From Ecdyonurus torrentis (lineage: Eukaryota; Arthropoda; Insecta; Ephemeroptera; Heptageniidae): 64,000 bases of DNA. Below the pieces are notes generated by a model. That model was not told the DNA's origin. It did not search any database and saw nothing but the letters and a program-made list of their open reading frames with translations. The position numbers and the translations under genes were made by a program. Where the stretch lies: positions 22,343,374-22,407,373 of the forward strand of contig OX439127.1 of the NCBI GenBank assembly GCA_949318235.1, given 5' to 3'. Below are positions 25,037-39,148 of this stretch, piece after piece; within the stretch, counting starts at the first letter, position 1; every line of letters starts with the position of its first letter.

Positions 25037-25636
25037 TATAGGGTGTATGCGGATGACGTCATATTTATTGCGCTTGGAGGCCATATACTGGAGCAGTGCA
25101 TAACATATTGCTCAGCATAGGAACAACTTCATTAAGCTAAATTTCTTTGGTAAATTGGTTAATATTTTGCTAATTGTTATTTTTCTCACATATACTTGCA
25201 TTGAGATACATATATACTTATAATTCAACATATTTACAGCATCAATATATGCTCCCAAAAATATTGCATAGTGTTTTTAAACTGGCAAAATGATTTTTTT
25301 GTCCTATGCTACCCATGTTATTGATTTATCCAACATGGCGTCGACTTTATTAACATGAATGCATAGACCCTAGACAGGCAGGGAGTATAGGGTGGTTTCA
25401 TTCATGTTAAAGTCGACGTCATAAAAGTGAGTACTAAATAACATTGGCCGGTATAGGAAAATGGCACATTTTGCCAGTTTGAAAATACTTTGCGATTTCT
25501 TCTCACAAGTATGCAAGAAAAATAATAATGACCAAAAAATATCTAATTTACCAAAGAAAATAGCCAAAAAATACGTTTGTCCTAAGAAGAGCCATCGAAA
25601 AGCACTCAGAATGACGTCATGCGTGCACACCCTATA
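25037..25636. mobile_element. TATAGGGTGTATGCGG palindromic element, copy 1
   Basis: TATAGGGTGTATGCGGATGA and complement close a 600-base palindrome; arms carry GACGTCAT and AACATGGCGTCGACTTTA. A right-half relative is at about 25800-26130. Confidence 0.8.
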
Positions 25637-27016
25637 GAATATACTGTTTAATTGTGTTTGCTCTGGTCGCTTAGACTAAAACATGGGGATGTCACTTAAA
25701 TATTCTCTTATGTGTTCTCTAGCCTTGGGCAGAGTCCCCCGAGGGGACGCTTTTCTTTTCCGCATTGTGTTTTTGAGTTATACATCAGTATGCTATATGT
25801 ACTCTGTTGCATTCATGTAAAAGTCAATGCCATATGTATATAGAGCACTAAATAGCATGGGTCGTACACATGCATGGAAAAATTACACATGTTGCCAGTA
25901 TTTAAAAATACTTTGCAATATTTTTGTTAAGTTGTCAAATATTGATTCAATTAAGTTTTCAAATATGCAACATAAATCATTTTATTTATTTATTTTTATT
26001 TTTTTATTTTTTACTAATTTTCCAAAGAAAATAGCCAAAAACGCCGTTTGTACTAAGCTGTTATTCATTTGCTCCAGTATGGCATTGAAGTGCACTCACT
26101 CGTCATGTGCATATATCCCCACTTTAGCCTTCATCAACTTGCTTCTGCAGCCTTCAGCCAGAGCCTGGCCAGCAAGAAGTATCTCCTTCATTGTAATATA
26201 GTAAAATAGTTACATGGAGTTGTTGCCTGAAATTTTGTGAGCTATCACAATAATGTTTATAATATATATTTATTATCTATCATGAACATAATATAATTAT
26301 ATGTTGCCCATGAGGACAATGCTTTTGGACTTTTTTGGAAGGATATTAATGTATTTCAATAATTTAATTGTTTTTCTCAGGTATAAACAGCTCATTTTAA
26401 GCTATGAAAAACAACACTAGTTCAAAGAGTAATAGTTGTTTGTTTTATGCATTGAATGGTGTCAAAGCGCAAGCTTACACATCAATGAGTGAAACCACCA
26501 TAAATAGAAGTATAGGGCATAAGAGATTCTGCTTCAGCTGAACCCCTGACCCTGGTAAACCAACACTGCCCAATCTTTAATTTAATGCTGTGCTGCCAGC
26601 CAGAGCAGAGGCCAAAGGAGATTGAGCCACCTGCTGTGCTTTCAGCGCAGCACGTTACAAGTGAAGCAATTTGTTTTTGTTTTTTCTCAATTTATTTATT
26701 GTATTTTTTAAATTTTATTATAAATTTTCTTTCAAACTTTCTGTATTTAATAACCTTTCCCTTTAGACATAAAAGTTAATGTAACTTTTTTGAGCTTATG
26801 ACAAAAAAAAAAAGAAAGAAAGAAAAAAAAAAAAGAAAGAAAAAGAAAAGGAAAAAAAAAAAAAAGAAAAAAAAGAAAGAAGAAGATGCATGTTGAGATT
26901 GAGCCCAAAAGCACCAATACTTCTGATCAACAGTATTTGACAACACTAGCCATGTAAGTTTTTAGCATATTTAAATTTCGGTCATTAACTTTAAACAGAC
27001 TTCAAGGTTTTCAGAA

Positions 27017-27128
27017 TAATGCTGTTCGTAAACCCTGTTCTCTTGCACCAAAAAATGCGCATTCCATATGAATATCCAAAGGCGATCGTCATTTTTGGTG
27101 CACAGAACAGGGTTTACGAACAGCATTA
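27017..27128. mobile_element. TGCTGTTCGTAAACC MITE, copy 2
   Basis: 112 bases, TAATGCTGTTCGTAAACC to its complement; same orientation as copy 1 and very similar to it. Confidence 0.87.
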
Positions 27129-27640
27129 ATATAACACAAAGTACTAATACAGAATTATTTGAAATTATTATTGTTATTTGATAAAACAAATTTGGCCTTT
27201 ACATTTATTCGTTATGTAGGATTTGCTTGAAAAGTAAAACGGATAAGAAAAAACAAAAAAAACAAAAAAATTAAAAAGTTGTTTACTTTTAAATTATTAT
27301 TATTTATTTATCTTCATCTATTATTCACAACTATAGGATTATAAACATAAAAATTAAGTGACTTTTTACTATAGGATCTAGTATAATAAACAGGTTATCC
27401 TTTTTTAGGGAGGAAAGGGGGGGGGGGGAGGATAAAAAAATGTAAATATAACTTTTTGTACCCATTTTATCTTTCTTTCTCTTTCAATGAACTTTTTTTT
27501 CTTTTCTTTTTTTTTTTAACAAACGTGTGTGTGTGTATGCGACTATGCGTATAATATAATAAAAAATGCATAGCATGCATGCATCAACTTTTTTGCCGAT
27601 TCCCTCACCAACATTTTGAGTTAGCTTACAATTTGTACTG

Positions 27641-27642
<2 letters not shown>

Positions 27643-27717
<75 letters not shown>

Positions 27718-27728
27718 ACACACACACA
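27643..27728 (+). repeat. (TA)n microsatellite ending in CA repeats
   Basis: About 34 TA units followed by ACACACAACACACACACA. The apparent YIYI open frames here are artefacts. Confidence 0.95.
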
Positions 27729-28168
27729 AGTCTCACAAAAGTAGCTAAGTTCAAAATAGACAACAAGATAAGAGTTACGACTTTGCTGCTTTTGCAGATA
27801 CACAGATTGTGTTCTAAGGTAGTAATTAATACATAGAAAAAAAAAAAAACTGCAACTCTATTTTTTAACATTTCATTAATGAGGACAATCATACAATATA
27901 CACATATGTTGCTCATACCTTTTACATGTTGAGTGACATTCGGGGTGTGGACGGAGGTGCCTTTTCCGAATCACACAAATCATATTCACGTTAGTTTTAT
28001 TGTACAACAACAGTGCATATTTATATAGGCTATAACAAAAATTAAAAACAACTATTACATTACATTTATAAGAAATTACTATTTAACAATTATTATTACA
28101 GAGAAAGAAAGACAAAGTGATATACTTAGTTACCTTAAAAAATATAATAATAATACAATTATATATAC

Positions 28169-28315
<147 letters not shown>

Positions 28316-28734
28316 CCTATAGTTATATATTATGTTACATAGAGGCTACATACAGTATTATAGCTAAACAAAGAAATGTTTTCAGAAATCAGACAAATCT
28401 TAAGTATTCAATAAAAGATTTTCTAATGTTTAATATACTAATACATTAAAGTATTCTATACAATTTATTCTAGTAACATTTAACATTTATTTCTAACACA
28501 ACAAGAAGAAAGGTACATTAATGAGAATATAAGTAATTATAGCAAACACATTATAGGTTTGTAACATTTAGTCTACTTTATCTGGCAATTTTATTAGCCA
28601 CATATTTAAAGTCTATCATATAATAAGGGCACCAATAATCAATGTACAACAAAAGTTTTCATGGTCAAACAAAAACTTAAAGGGGGGGGGGGGGGGTAGG
28701 GTTAAAAAATATATAGGTATATTATATATATATA

Positions 28735-30015
28735 CGAGGGTCGGATGAAAAGTTCTGAGAAACGCATATAAATATTTATATTAGGACAAAATAAAAAACT
28801 ATCCATGTATCAGTGGTATTTCAATAAACAAACTTTAAAATTTCATACCCCCTGTGATATTTATTAAGTGTAGGGTGGTAGCTCATGTAAGCAAAGTCAG
28901 CTGCTCTAAAAAATGACCCATAAATGTGCTGCGGACCAGCATCAAGTACCTGGCAGAGAAACAAAAGTATGCAATGTATATTCCTGATGTCACATTTAAA
29001 ACAATAAGAAACAATGTTCTATCATATTGTGCAGTTTTCAAATGGAAATCTAAATTTTAGACTGGTTATACTGACCGTTGAAGTTGACCCCTCTAAAATG
29101 GCTCAAATCTGTTCCCGCTGTTAATATGATTAAAAAAATACGATAAATTTTGTTTTAACACCAATGTATGATATATCAGCAGAAAGCCTAGACTTTGGGC
29201 TATAACATGATATAAAAAATAAGTTATACAAACCAAAAATTTCAGGGTAAAAAAAATGCTACAAAAAAGGGTGCCGCGAATGGGCAACAACAACTTGTCC
29301 AATTGTTTTTCAACAGTTTTAATACACTGAATTTTTTTGTTTCCGTAATTTCTTTTTATTTCATGTAATGGCCTAAGGTCTAGGCTTTCCGCTGATATAT
29401 CATACATTGATGTTGAAGCAAAATTAGTTGTACTTTTTAATCATATTAACAGTGGGAGCAGATTTTGACTACTTTAGAGGGGTCCACTTCAATGGTCAGT
29501 ATAACTACTCTAAAATATAGATATCCATTTGAAAATTGCAATATATGATAGGGCATTGTCTCTTATTGTTTTCAATGTGACACAATGAATTTTGATTGCG
29601 TACATTTGTTTCCGTGCCAGATACTTTATGCCGGTCCGCAGCACATATTCTTGGTCATTTTTTGTAAAACAGTCAACAAATAACAGCCCCTTTAAAAAAA
29701 CAATTTTTAACTGGGTACGTAAAATGGTCACAGAAATTAAAAGATGGGTTCATTACGTAACACCTGAACCCAAGAAACAGTCATGGCAAGGTACACATTG
29801 TGTGTTAAACGTAATCTAAGTAGGCTAACTGTGAAAATACTAGGCATTTTGAGGTCCTCCCACAACCACCCCATTAGAATTGCATTAAGGGATGGGAGAG
29901 TGACTGGACCAAGTGCCATAGTCTCAAGAGTTACCAGGTGGACAAATAGGACCATTGGTAAACTTTAATTCGTTTCGTGCATATGCGTTTCTCAGAACTT
30001 TTCATCCGACCCTCG
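28735..30015. mobile_element. Mariner-like 1.28-kb palindrome
   Basis: CGAGGGTCGGATGAAAAGTT and its complement at the ends, TA on both sides within (TA)n. Ends look like irritans/mariner termini (CGAGGG...AAAAGTT). Most of the interior is itself a palindrome about 29290 (GATATATCAGC at 29169 and GCTGATATATC at 29391). Parts near 29770-29960 have no counterpart in the left arm. No transposase. Confidence 0.8.
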
Positions 30016-30039
30016 TATATATATTATACACACACACAC

Positions 30040-30605
<566 letters not shown>

Positions 30606-30619
30606 CCCTATATGGATGA

Positions 30620-31982
30620 CACAAATCTTTTCTGATAAAAGATTTTAACAAGTGTCCAGTAGTGGAACCCAATGTATAATGTACTGTAGACCAAAATATT
30701 TTGTAAATAACACAAAGCTATTGGCTTCCCTTCTAAATTGTTGAGGCCTAAGTTAAAAGACAGCCTTATGATACTATGTCTCCAACCCCTCTGGTTACTT
30801 GGCATACATGAAAAACATTGTCAATATTTTGCTCTTACAAGAGTTTATGTTACTTATGTTAAAAGTCTGCTCTTCACATCACACACAAGTTCAAATTAAG
30901 TTGTTCACATGCCCATAATGACTATAAATAAAAATTATGAGAATAACAATACCCAACTTGTATAGGCAAATAATATAATAAAGCCTATCAATCAAAAGTT
31001 GCCGTTCACTAGAAGATTTTTGATACCTCTGGTTAATAGAGCAAATTTAAGCAACACTTTGCAAATCAAAAAGAAAAATTTACTTTATAAAGCTAATTAT
31101 TGAAAATTAGTTCAGTTCAATGTTTTTATGGGTATTATTATTATTTTTTTTTTATTTGCCTTAAAACAGTATATAAATCTTTTTTTTTTTAAAGAAGCTA
31201 AAAAATGCATCTTGCATTTGAACATTCAAAGTTTTTGAAGGCACTTTTTCTTTTATTTTTGAGTTGCAAAGTTTTTTCAAGCATAAAACACTTTTACTCA
31301 TATTTTAATTGTACTTACATTGGTCACCATTACTATAGTATAAATACCATATTCTCTTTACATTATATAAAATAGTAATAATAAATAAGTACAGGCTACA
31401 ATAATGTTGTTTCTAATTTTGATGAAAAATACAGATTAATGGACAACTAATATTAGCTACAAAGAATTTTAAAAACTATAAAATGTTGTTTTAATAGCTA
31501 ATTGATAACGCAAAACTTACTAAACAAAAATCATATTATATTCATGCATTTTACTACTAAAATTTACATTTTGCACACTTCTGATATTGTATAGCAACAA
31601 AATATTTAATTTATTTGTAAGCAAAAAATGAGGCTTAAAATAAATCATTATTTGAGAATGTGTGAATATTTTTTAGTGGCATCATTATAAAACATGCAAC
31701 ATAAAATAAACTATACCTACTATCAGTTTATCCATAATTTCATTCATTATTTTACATGTTTGAAATAAAGCAAGACCTGAGTTGCTACTATACCATAACC
31801 AACCAACTCTTAATTCACACTTACACCGGAAGGACGTCTAATTTTTTGATAACTCTAAACTTTGCATAAAATTAATTTCAATATCACAATAATGACCTGG
31901 CAATTTTTATTGTTTACCTGGTCCCTACTAGTCATACTTTCAGTGCGAGTTGGATGGTGTGGTGGTTAGGGTAAAGTACAAA

Positions 31983-32072
<90 letters not shown>

Positions 32073-33600
32073 AGGTGCCAAAAGCAATACACAAGGCTAG
32101 ATAACTTATGCATTGTAGGACACTATTGATTTACATTTGTTACAAATTATAGGGAGCGAAGGACCTGATATTAGACATGGACATGGCTTATAATGACAGT
32201 TAATGTAGCCACACACATAACAATCCGATGCTCCCACATCTCCATCTGCTTAATGACATTGAAATTCAGTGACAACTTTAATACTTGAAAATTAATGCAT
32301 TTTGAGTGTGTTTGTGTGTGTGATTCATTATTTCTCAGAAAGTCGTACAATACCATGTGCATGGGCAATACGTTGCAACCTTTAGTTAAACCTAAGCTAA
32401 CTTTTTTACATTGTTGCAACAATTAAAATAACAACTTAACTACGGTTAGGGAAAGTTTTGGAACTTACAGGGGTGGGTTTTCAAACTAATAATTTTGCAT
32501 CGACTATTCTGTACTTGTAATCACTCTGACATTTCAATTTTTCTTTTTCAATAAATGTATCACACTGGGTTGTAAAATAATAATTTATGTTAAAGATAAC
32601 AACTTTTGGAACAATTATTTAACAAATAACATTAAAATTAATTTAAAATACAGTCAGGATAGTCCAGGTACCTAACATAAGATCCTTATTTCCAAATTAC
32701 CATAGCATATAACTTTAATTCATTGCATTGGCATTCATACTGAAAACAGCTTGTTTCTAATCAATTCACACAAAGCAATATGAAATGGTTTTATAACATT
32801 ATTTATGAATGGTAAAAGGATATTACATAAAAACAATAATAGACAACTTCACATAATCATGTGTCATTGGCAATGGTAACTTCATTTATTCCAGTTTGGC
32901 CTGGTGTAATGCTTACTATATTATGTAGAGATTCTTAGATATTGAATTGTTCACTTCAGAATCTTTAAACCACTTTAAATTGTAAATCACCGTAAAGTAA
33001 CAAGCATAACTCAAAAAGTATTTTAACAAGCGCCAGTCAAAACACAAGGTGAAAAATATGCCCAAAGTCAGCTCAAAATAAGGGGTTGGGTTGCTCTGAA
33101 ATTTGCAGTTGCTTGTTGTTTACCATTTTAATGTGGGAACAGAACACAATTTTGATCATACTTTCAGTTTATAGGATCTGCAATTTTTAATGCAACCCAA
33201 TGGGGTCAACTTTGTGCACTCAACTTGCACCTTTGACTGGCTTTCGTTTTCACCCTAAATACTTTTTTAGCTGTGCTTTCTACAAAAGGAGATGTGAGGT
33301 TTAAAGTTTTTCTCAAGCAAGCAACTTAATGTTTAAAAACCTAAATTTAACAGGGTATAAGCCCCATACCAGGCTAAAATTAACACAAAACTAATAATGA
33401 CCCTTGAAGGTGATCTATTTAATGACCCAAGCCTATGACTCACCTTAAATATGTGAATTTGTCTAATAAGTAAGAACAGGTAGTAGAGATAAGATGCATA
33501 ATTTCAGAGCATTGTTTGAAGAAGTTATTATTTTTTTAAAGGCGGTAACAATCTTATCTTATGTCTAAATCGATATGTTATTATTTTTTGTCTTACAAAC
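30620..33600. other. AT-rich intergenic sequence
   Basis: Apart from the TA array at 31986 I see no gene or clear element. The open frame 32171-32422 has no domain and is probably chance. Confidence 0.6.
31986..32068 (+). repeat. (TA)n microsatellite
   Basis: About 41 TA units in otherwise unique AT-rich sequence. Confidence 0.95.
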
Positions 33601-33615
33601 ATGTATAATATATAT

Positions 33616-33617
<2 letters not shown>

Positions 33618-33673
<56 letters not shown>

Positions 33674-33684
33674 GGGGGGGGGGG
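33618..33684 (+). repeat. (TA)n followed by poly(G)
   Basis: About 26 TA units then 14 G. Poly(G) runs of 13-22 also occur at 19683, 28682, 39428, 40116, 52877 and 57122. Confidence 0.93.
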
Positions 33685-33952
33685 CTACACAGCCTTTTGG
33701 AACATTTACTAAATTTGCGTGTACACTATTGAATTATGTGTTCTCCGCGCTCCTCACCATTGAAACATCTGTAATTTTCACCACACCTACTGTTAGAACA
33801 TCATTATATGCCTAGCGTACTCATGGTATAGCAATAGCAAGAGTGGCAAATAATGTAGATTTTCAAATAATGAGGAGTGCAGAGAATACATGTTTTAATA
33901 TTGTGAGTGAAATTTTAGTAGATGTACCGAAAGGTCATGTAGCTCTCAATAT

Positions 33953-34097
33953 GTTAGCACCAAAACCCGAAATTGATCAAAACTAGGTATTTTTGCTCTT
34001 TTTGGCTTTTGCTTTGTTACTTTTGATCAAAATAGAAAAATCAAAAGCCAAAAATGAACATTTTTCAACTCAAATATGTGCTATGAATTCTTCTTAA

Positions 34098-34155
<58 letters not shown>

Positions 34156-35076
34156 CAGCTCATGGTAAATAAACAGAAAAAAAAGTTATAATATTTATTT
34201 TGATTTACAATAAGAGTGATCTTTTATGATTACTTCCCCTTCCTTATACATTAATGGTTCAAAATTCAAGTCCACCTTTATCCAGTGATAGCAATATTTT
34301 ATAATATAATCACCGCGGCCTCTTTTGCTTTCAGTTGAATGTTTGTCTCTGTGTGGAAAACATGGTTCATAATTTTATAATTGTCATTAAAACAGAATAA
34401 TATAAGAAAGTGTTTGAATTTGAATAGATCACGAGTGTAATTATTGCACAAATTATAAGTGATAATGTGGTTAACGGTTTTATAAATAGCTTGTATTAAC
34501 CCTTTAAAAGCAAAGAAAAAAAAAGTTGAACAGCAGGTTTATTTTTTATGTTGTCTCAATTTATATACTGTATATAGCTGAGAGATTTAACCCGTTCACG
34601 ACGGAGCACGTCATATGACGTGCTGAAAATTATGGGATAAGCAAAAAACTCCGTCGTGAACAGGTTAAAGACTGGTCAACACATATGAATCAAATTCACC
34701 TTGCTCAGAACATATAATAGGCCTATATTTTGCATTTCATGTAAAATAATAAAATATATATATCTTTAATGACTCCATAATAATCCCAATGTAAAGCATA
34801 AAAATAGTCTTACATAAAATCCTGAGTAGAAAAATGTCCATTTTTGACTTTTAATTGTTCTGTTTTGATATCAAAATTCAAATACCAAAACTAAGTATAA
34901 ATGTTTTATACTGGGTTTTGCTTTTTGTGAAATGCTCAAAACTAGAAATGATAAAAATTTCGTGACTAAAAGTCGAAGATGAACAGAGATTCCGGGTTTT
35001 GATCAAAAGAAACTAAGCAAAAGCCGAAAAGAGCAAAAATACCTAGATTTGATCAATTTTGGGTTTTGGTGCTAAC
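33953..35076. mobile_element. GTTAGCACCAAAACCC element
   Basis: GTTAGCACCAAAACCCGAAA and complement bound 1.12 kb; arms extend about 100 bases (TTTTTGCTCTTTTTGGCTTT). Contains a (GA)n array (34101-34151) and the TTAA-flanked hairpin at 34587. Confidence 0.8.
34587..34668. mobile_element. 82-bp piggyBac-like hairpin
   Basis: TTAACCCGTTCACGACGGAG and complement, TTAA at both borders, with CACGTCATATGACGTG in one arm. The TTAA target and CCC start fit piggyBac. Nested in the 33953 element. Confidence 0.8.
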
Positions 35077-35726
35077 ACACACACATATAGTATATAATAC
35101 ACACACACACACATACATACATGTGAGTGAGTGTTTAAACAATATGAAAAAAAATTTAAATGTTTAAAAATTTAAATTTTGTACTGAGTTCATTACTGCT
35201 ATTATTTCAATTCAAGCAAGCCGAAAGAAAAGATTGACTGTTATAGCATACTAATTAGTAGAAGATAAAAAAATAATCAAATAATATGGTTTGGTATTTC
35301 ACTTTTGTGTTTACTGTATTTATTTTTAATTATTTATTTGTTATATTATCATTATTAATAAAGGGGCTAATATTATTATTATTTATTATCATTATTTTTT
35401 TTTTTCATAACATATTTTGCTGAACTAGTTTATTAAAGTATTGTAACTAATTGTCATGAGTCATGACCATGACCATTAAAATATTAGACAAATAATAACA
35501 ATAACGTTTTTTTTTTTTTTTTTTTTTTTTGCTTGTAATTAAAATAAGCAAATTTTTAGTATGGTACAGAACGTTTTTTTTTTTTTTTTATTATTATTTT
35601 TTGATGTTGCTTGCTTTGATTGTAAATGCAATTAATTATCACTATTATTAGTCTACATATGGGCAATCATTCCAGACATTTTTTTTCTATCACAATTAAG
35701 TTTTTCTTTTTAATAGCAATTAAAGC

Positions 35727-35728
<2 letters not shown>

Positions 35729-35779
<51 letters not shown>

Positions 35780-35801
35780 GATGATGATGATGATGATGAT
35801 G
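35729..35801 (+). repeat. (GA)n then (ATG)n
   Basis: About 23 GA units, then eight ATG triplets. Confidence 0.93.
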
Positions 35802-35851
35802 AAGCTTTAATACAAGAGCTTTTGAAGATACTGCTGGTTATTATTATTATT

Positions 35852-35893
<42 letters not shown>

Positions 35894-36349
35894 TTTTTGT
35901 AGCAATTGGGCAAGCACCATAGGCTTGCATTATGCATTTTCAATTTAATTAAAAAATGTTTTGACACTCAATCTGAAGAGAGATGCATGCATATGTCACT
36001 GTTAACATAATATAATAAATTTTAAATTTAAAACAAAAAATACACAGCAAAAAGGCAAGAAATTTAAATTAGATTATTTCACAACATAACATGCAGAATA
36101 TTAAAAATAAACTTAAATTAATGGACAAACTATTACACAAGAACACTTAACTTAACTTGAAAAACTAACAATTCTTATTATTATTGATGTTATTTAAACT
36201 TCATTATATGACTATAAACATTGGTTGGGTATTTTTTTTATATTTATTTTTTTATTTTTTAAACATAATGTCAGACCTTTCACACTTTTACTAATTTTAA
36301 AAACATTTTTATTTTATTTTTTATTTTCCTTTTACATACACTTGGTTTA

Positions 36350-36595
<246 letters not shown>

Positions 36596-37084
36596 AAGAT
36601 TTAATTTTTTCTTATTTATAAAAAATAAAACAATTGTAGTAGTTAATTAGCACTACAATGAATGTTGCAGTGACAAGTAGCAGATTTTAGCACTTTGAAA
36701 AACTATTAATTTTTAATTGATATAGTTCTCAAACACCCTTTTCATCGTAAAAGTTATAAATTATTTACTTCTGTACAAGGTTTTATAGAAATTACGTAAA
36801 GATTATTTTAAAGGAAGTAGGTCAAGGCAAATATTGAGAAAAAAAAATCTGTACAAAATTAGAAAATGAATCATGTGCATATAATTGGGATGCGATCATC
36901 ACAGCTAGTGCATCATGTATTATTTATACTGATGTATTGCTCTTGGTAGCCAAGTATTGATGCACTCTAATCCTTGTGTCACAGAGGCAAGCAACATCAC
37001 TCATGGTTGTATATTCAGTAGAAGGTACAACACTTTTAAATTTGTCAATGCATTGCATTAAACAAAATAGAGCCAAATTTTTAC

Positions 37085-37121
<37 letters not shown>

Positions 37122-37514
37122 CTTTCTTTACATCAACAGAAAATTTTTAATGTTTGAAAAATGTTATTGTTAAGGGAAGAAACAATAATAATTTTATTTA
37201 TTTCTTGTTAAACACATCAGATATTATATCAACTGCAATGTTTTTTTCCTAACTTTTATACGCCTATTTATATGGTTTTATTTATTATTACTGTATTATT
37301 AAGTTTCACAACAAGAGGCAGCTCTTGCAGGTCGCAAAGTGAAAGAGGGTGAGGATGGGTCTAGTTTCCTCCATAAGTAATATCAATTATAAAAATTTGA
37401 ACCATGAAAGAAGTCAGCATGGAAATAATTACTATAAACATTAAACACCAGTTTGAATTAGAAGGTATTGAGATATCCCCTGTTATTACTTGCAGAAAAA
37501 CAAAATAACTTTCA

Positions 37515-38026
37515 TTAAAGCCATAGTAAACTTCTTTTTTTTCCTGCCATTTATAATATTAGAATAATAATTGACATTATTTATTATCCATAAATTAGAT
37601 GTCAATTTTGTATTAATTTTCATTTATTTTCATTTTGATAGTTGAGTTTTCACGTATCTAACGTCAAGATATTCTGGAACTCTGATTGGCTGATGAGGCA
37701 GAGGGGCGGGGGAAATGGCTCGAAAACTCAGCTGGAACTGACAGTCAGTTCCAGATGCCAGGTACAGCTCTGGTCAAAAGTTTAAGAACGGGGCAGCGGT
37801 GGCCGCAGCGTTTTCCCATAATGATAACATAGGGTGGTTGCAGGTTGCCTATACAAATTGCTCTCAAACTTTTGGCCAGAGCTGTACATGAAAACTCAAC
37901 CGTCAAAATGAAAATAAAAACAAAATCAACATACTAATGAATAATTTATGGATAATAAGTAACCTCAATTATTATTTTAATATTATAAATGATATTAATA
38001 ATAATAAAAGTTTAGTATGGCTTTAA
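37515..38026. mobile_element. TTAA-flanked element carrying a nested Tc1-like MITE
   Basis: TTAAAGCCATAGTAAACTT and complement AAGTTTAGTATGGCTTTAA. Arms share TTTTCATTTTGA and ACGTATCTAACGTCA with 14997-15403. Confidence 0.85.
37763..37886. mobile_element. Tc1-like MITE, copy 3 (nested, opposite orientation)
   Basis: TACAGCTCTGGTCAAAAGTT and ACTTTTGGCCAGAGCTGTA; 124 bases, reversed relative to the other two copies. It sits inside the TTAA-flanked element 37515-38026, so it inserted later. Confidence 0.82.
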
Positions 38027-38384
38027 TGTACCACATCTAATAAAATTGATGTCCTTATTTAAAAACTGTAAACTCCAGCAATACTTAAACCTAAAAATAA
38101 ATCATTTTTGTTCTTCTCTACAATAATTCAATAGCAATTAATCGTTTATTTGACTTTTCTAGCCCACGGGGTAAGCAAGCACTGTGAGGGTATAGTGGCG
38201 AAGTCCGAAATAGTAGATTTCTTTTACTGTAAGAGTAAAAAAATCTGTACACCTTTGCAGGCAAGCGTAGCAGGTAGAGCAAGGGGTACAAATTTTTTAC
38301 TCTCATAGAAGAGGGGTGTGTATTCTATTATTACCCTTGCAGGGCTCGCTTATCCTGAGGACTAGAAAAATCAAATAAATAACT

Positions 38385-38561
38385 CAGGGTCGGACTGGCA
38401 ATCAACGGGCCTCGTCCGCAAAAGGGGTGTAACACCCTCTTTAGGGGCCACAAAGGGGGCGTAACACCCTAGTTACGCCCCTTTTTGGGCCTTAGGGGCC
38501 TCCAAACAGGGGGGGCCACGTCCGCAATTGCGGACTTGCTCTTATGGCCAGTCCGAGCCTG
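38385..38561. mobile_element. hAT-type MITE, copy 2, with 8-bp TSD
   Basis: Same 177-base element as at 20617. Here the flanks give a clear duplication, AAATAACT at 38377-38384 and 38562-38569, assigning it to the hAT superfamily. One end has a C-to-G change (GAGCCTG). Confidence 0.92.
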
Positions 38562-38623
38562 AAATAACTGATTAGTATTGAATTGTTTTAGAAATTTATA
38601 TATTATATATATATATATATATT

Positions 38624-38765
38624 GATGCTTCCGCGTCAAAATAGAGTATCTGCACTTTCCGCGCAGCACGGTGCGTGGACAAGCGTCCATTTACTTAGCA
38701 TTGCAGATGCTCCACTCGCTACGCTGGTAGAAAGTGCAGATACTCTGTTTTGACGCGGAAGCATC
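38624..38765. mobile_element. GATGCTTCCGCG MITE, copy 2
   Basis: GATGCTTCCGCGTCAAAA and complement; 142 bases; related to 30133-30308 in the ends and CTGCACTTTCC arms, with a different centre. Lies between two other MITEs. Confidence 0.82.
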
Positions 38766-38784
38766 GATAGATATATATATATAT

Positions 38785-38942
38785 CGAGGGTGCTCCGCTA
38801 TAATGTCCTAAGTCCATTTGACCTTGAAAAATATTTTTTGCTGCAAATGACCTGAAATGGATAAATCCAAAATTTGGGGTTGATCCGACGATTTTTTATT
38901 TTTCAAGGTCAAGTGGACTTAGGACATTATAGCGGAGCACCC

Positions 38943-38945
<3 letters not shown>
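38785..38945 (+). mobile_element. 161-bp CGAGGGTGCTCCGC MITE, copy 1
   Basis: Ends CGAGGGTGCTCCGCTATAAT and complement, 161 bases, TA-flanked within (TA)n. By eye it is identical, base for base, to the complement of 57804-57964. A decayed relative is at about 11390-11465. Confidence 0.92.
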
Positions 38946-38986
<41 letters not shown>

Positions 38987-39148
38987 ATATAAGGTTTAAG
39001 TATCGCTTTAATATAAACACATACACAGGTAACTCTTTATTTTGTGTAATCGCAAGGGACCCAGGAAATGGCTATTTCACAAAATGAAAGCTTCAAAAGA
39101 CAAGTATTAATATAACTTAAAATTGAGTTGATTTATTGTATGTTACAG

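Noticed and set aside
25827..26201. 124-codon plus frame
   Set aside because: It runs through a decayed right half of the TATAGGGTGTAT repeat family.
29737..29968. Overlapping frames in the right arm of the mariner-like element as a possible host-gene fragment
   Set aside because: No domain recognised on either strand and no splice sites; kept only as unexplained sequence within the element.
31944..31975. GGTGTGGTGGTTAGGGTA, resembling a tRNA A box
   Set aside because: No B box or stems follow; a (TA)n array begins at once.
37701..37737. CTGATGAGG followed by GGGGAAAT as a hammerhead
   Set aside because: No stem II between the boxes and no stem I; it lies in a TTAA-element arm.
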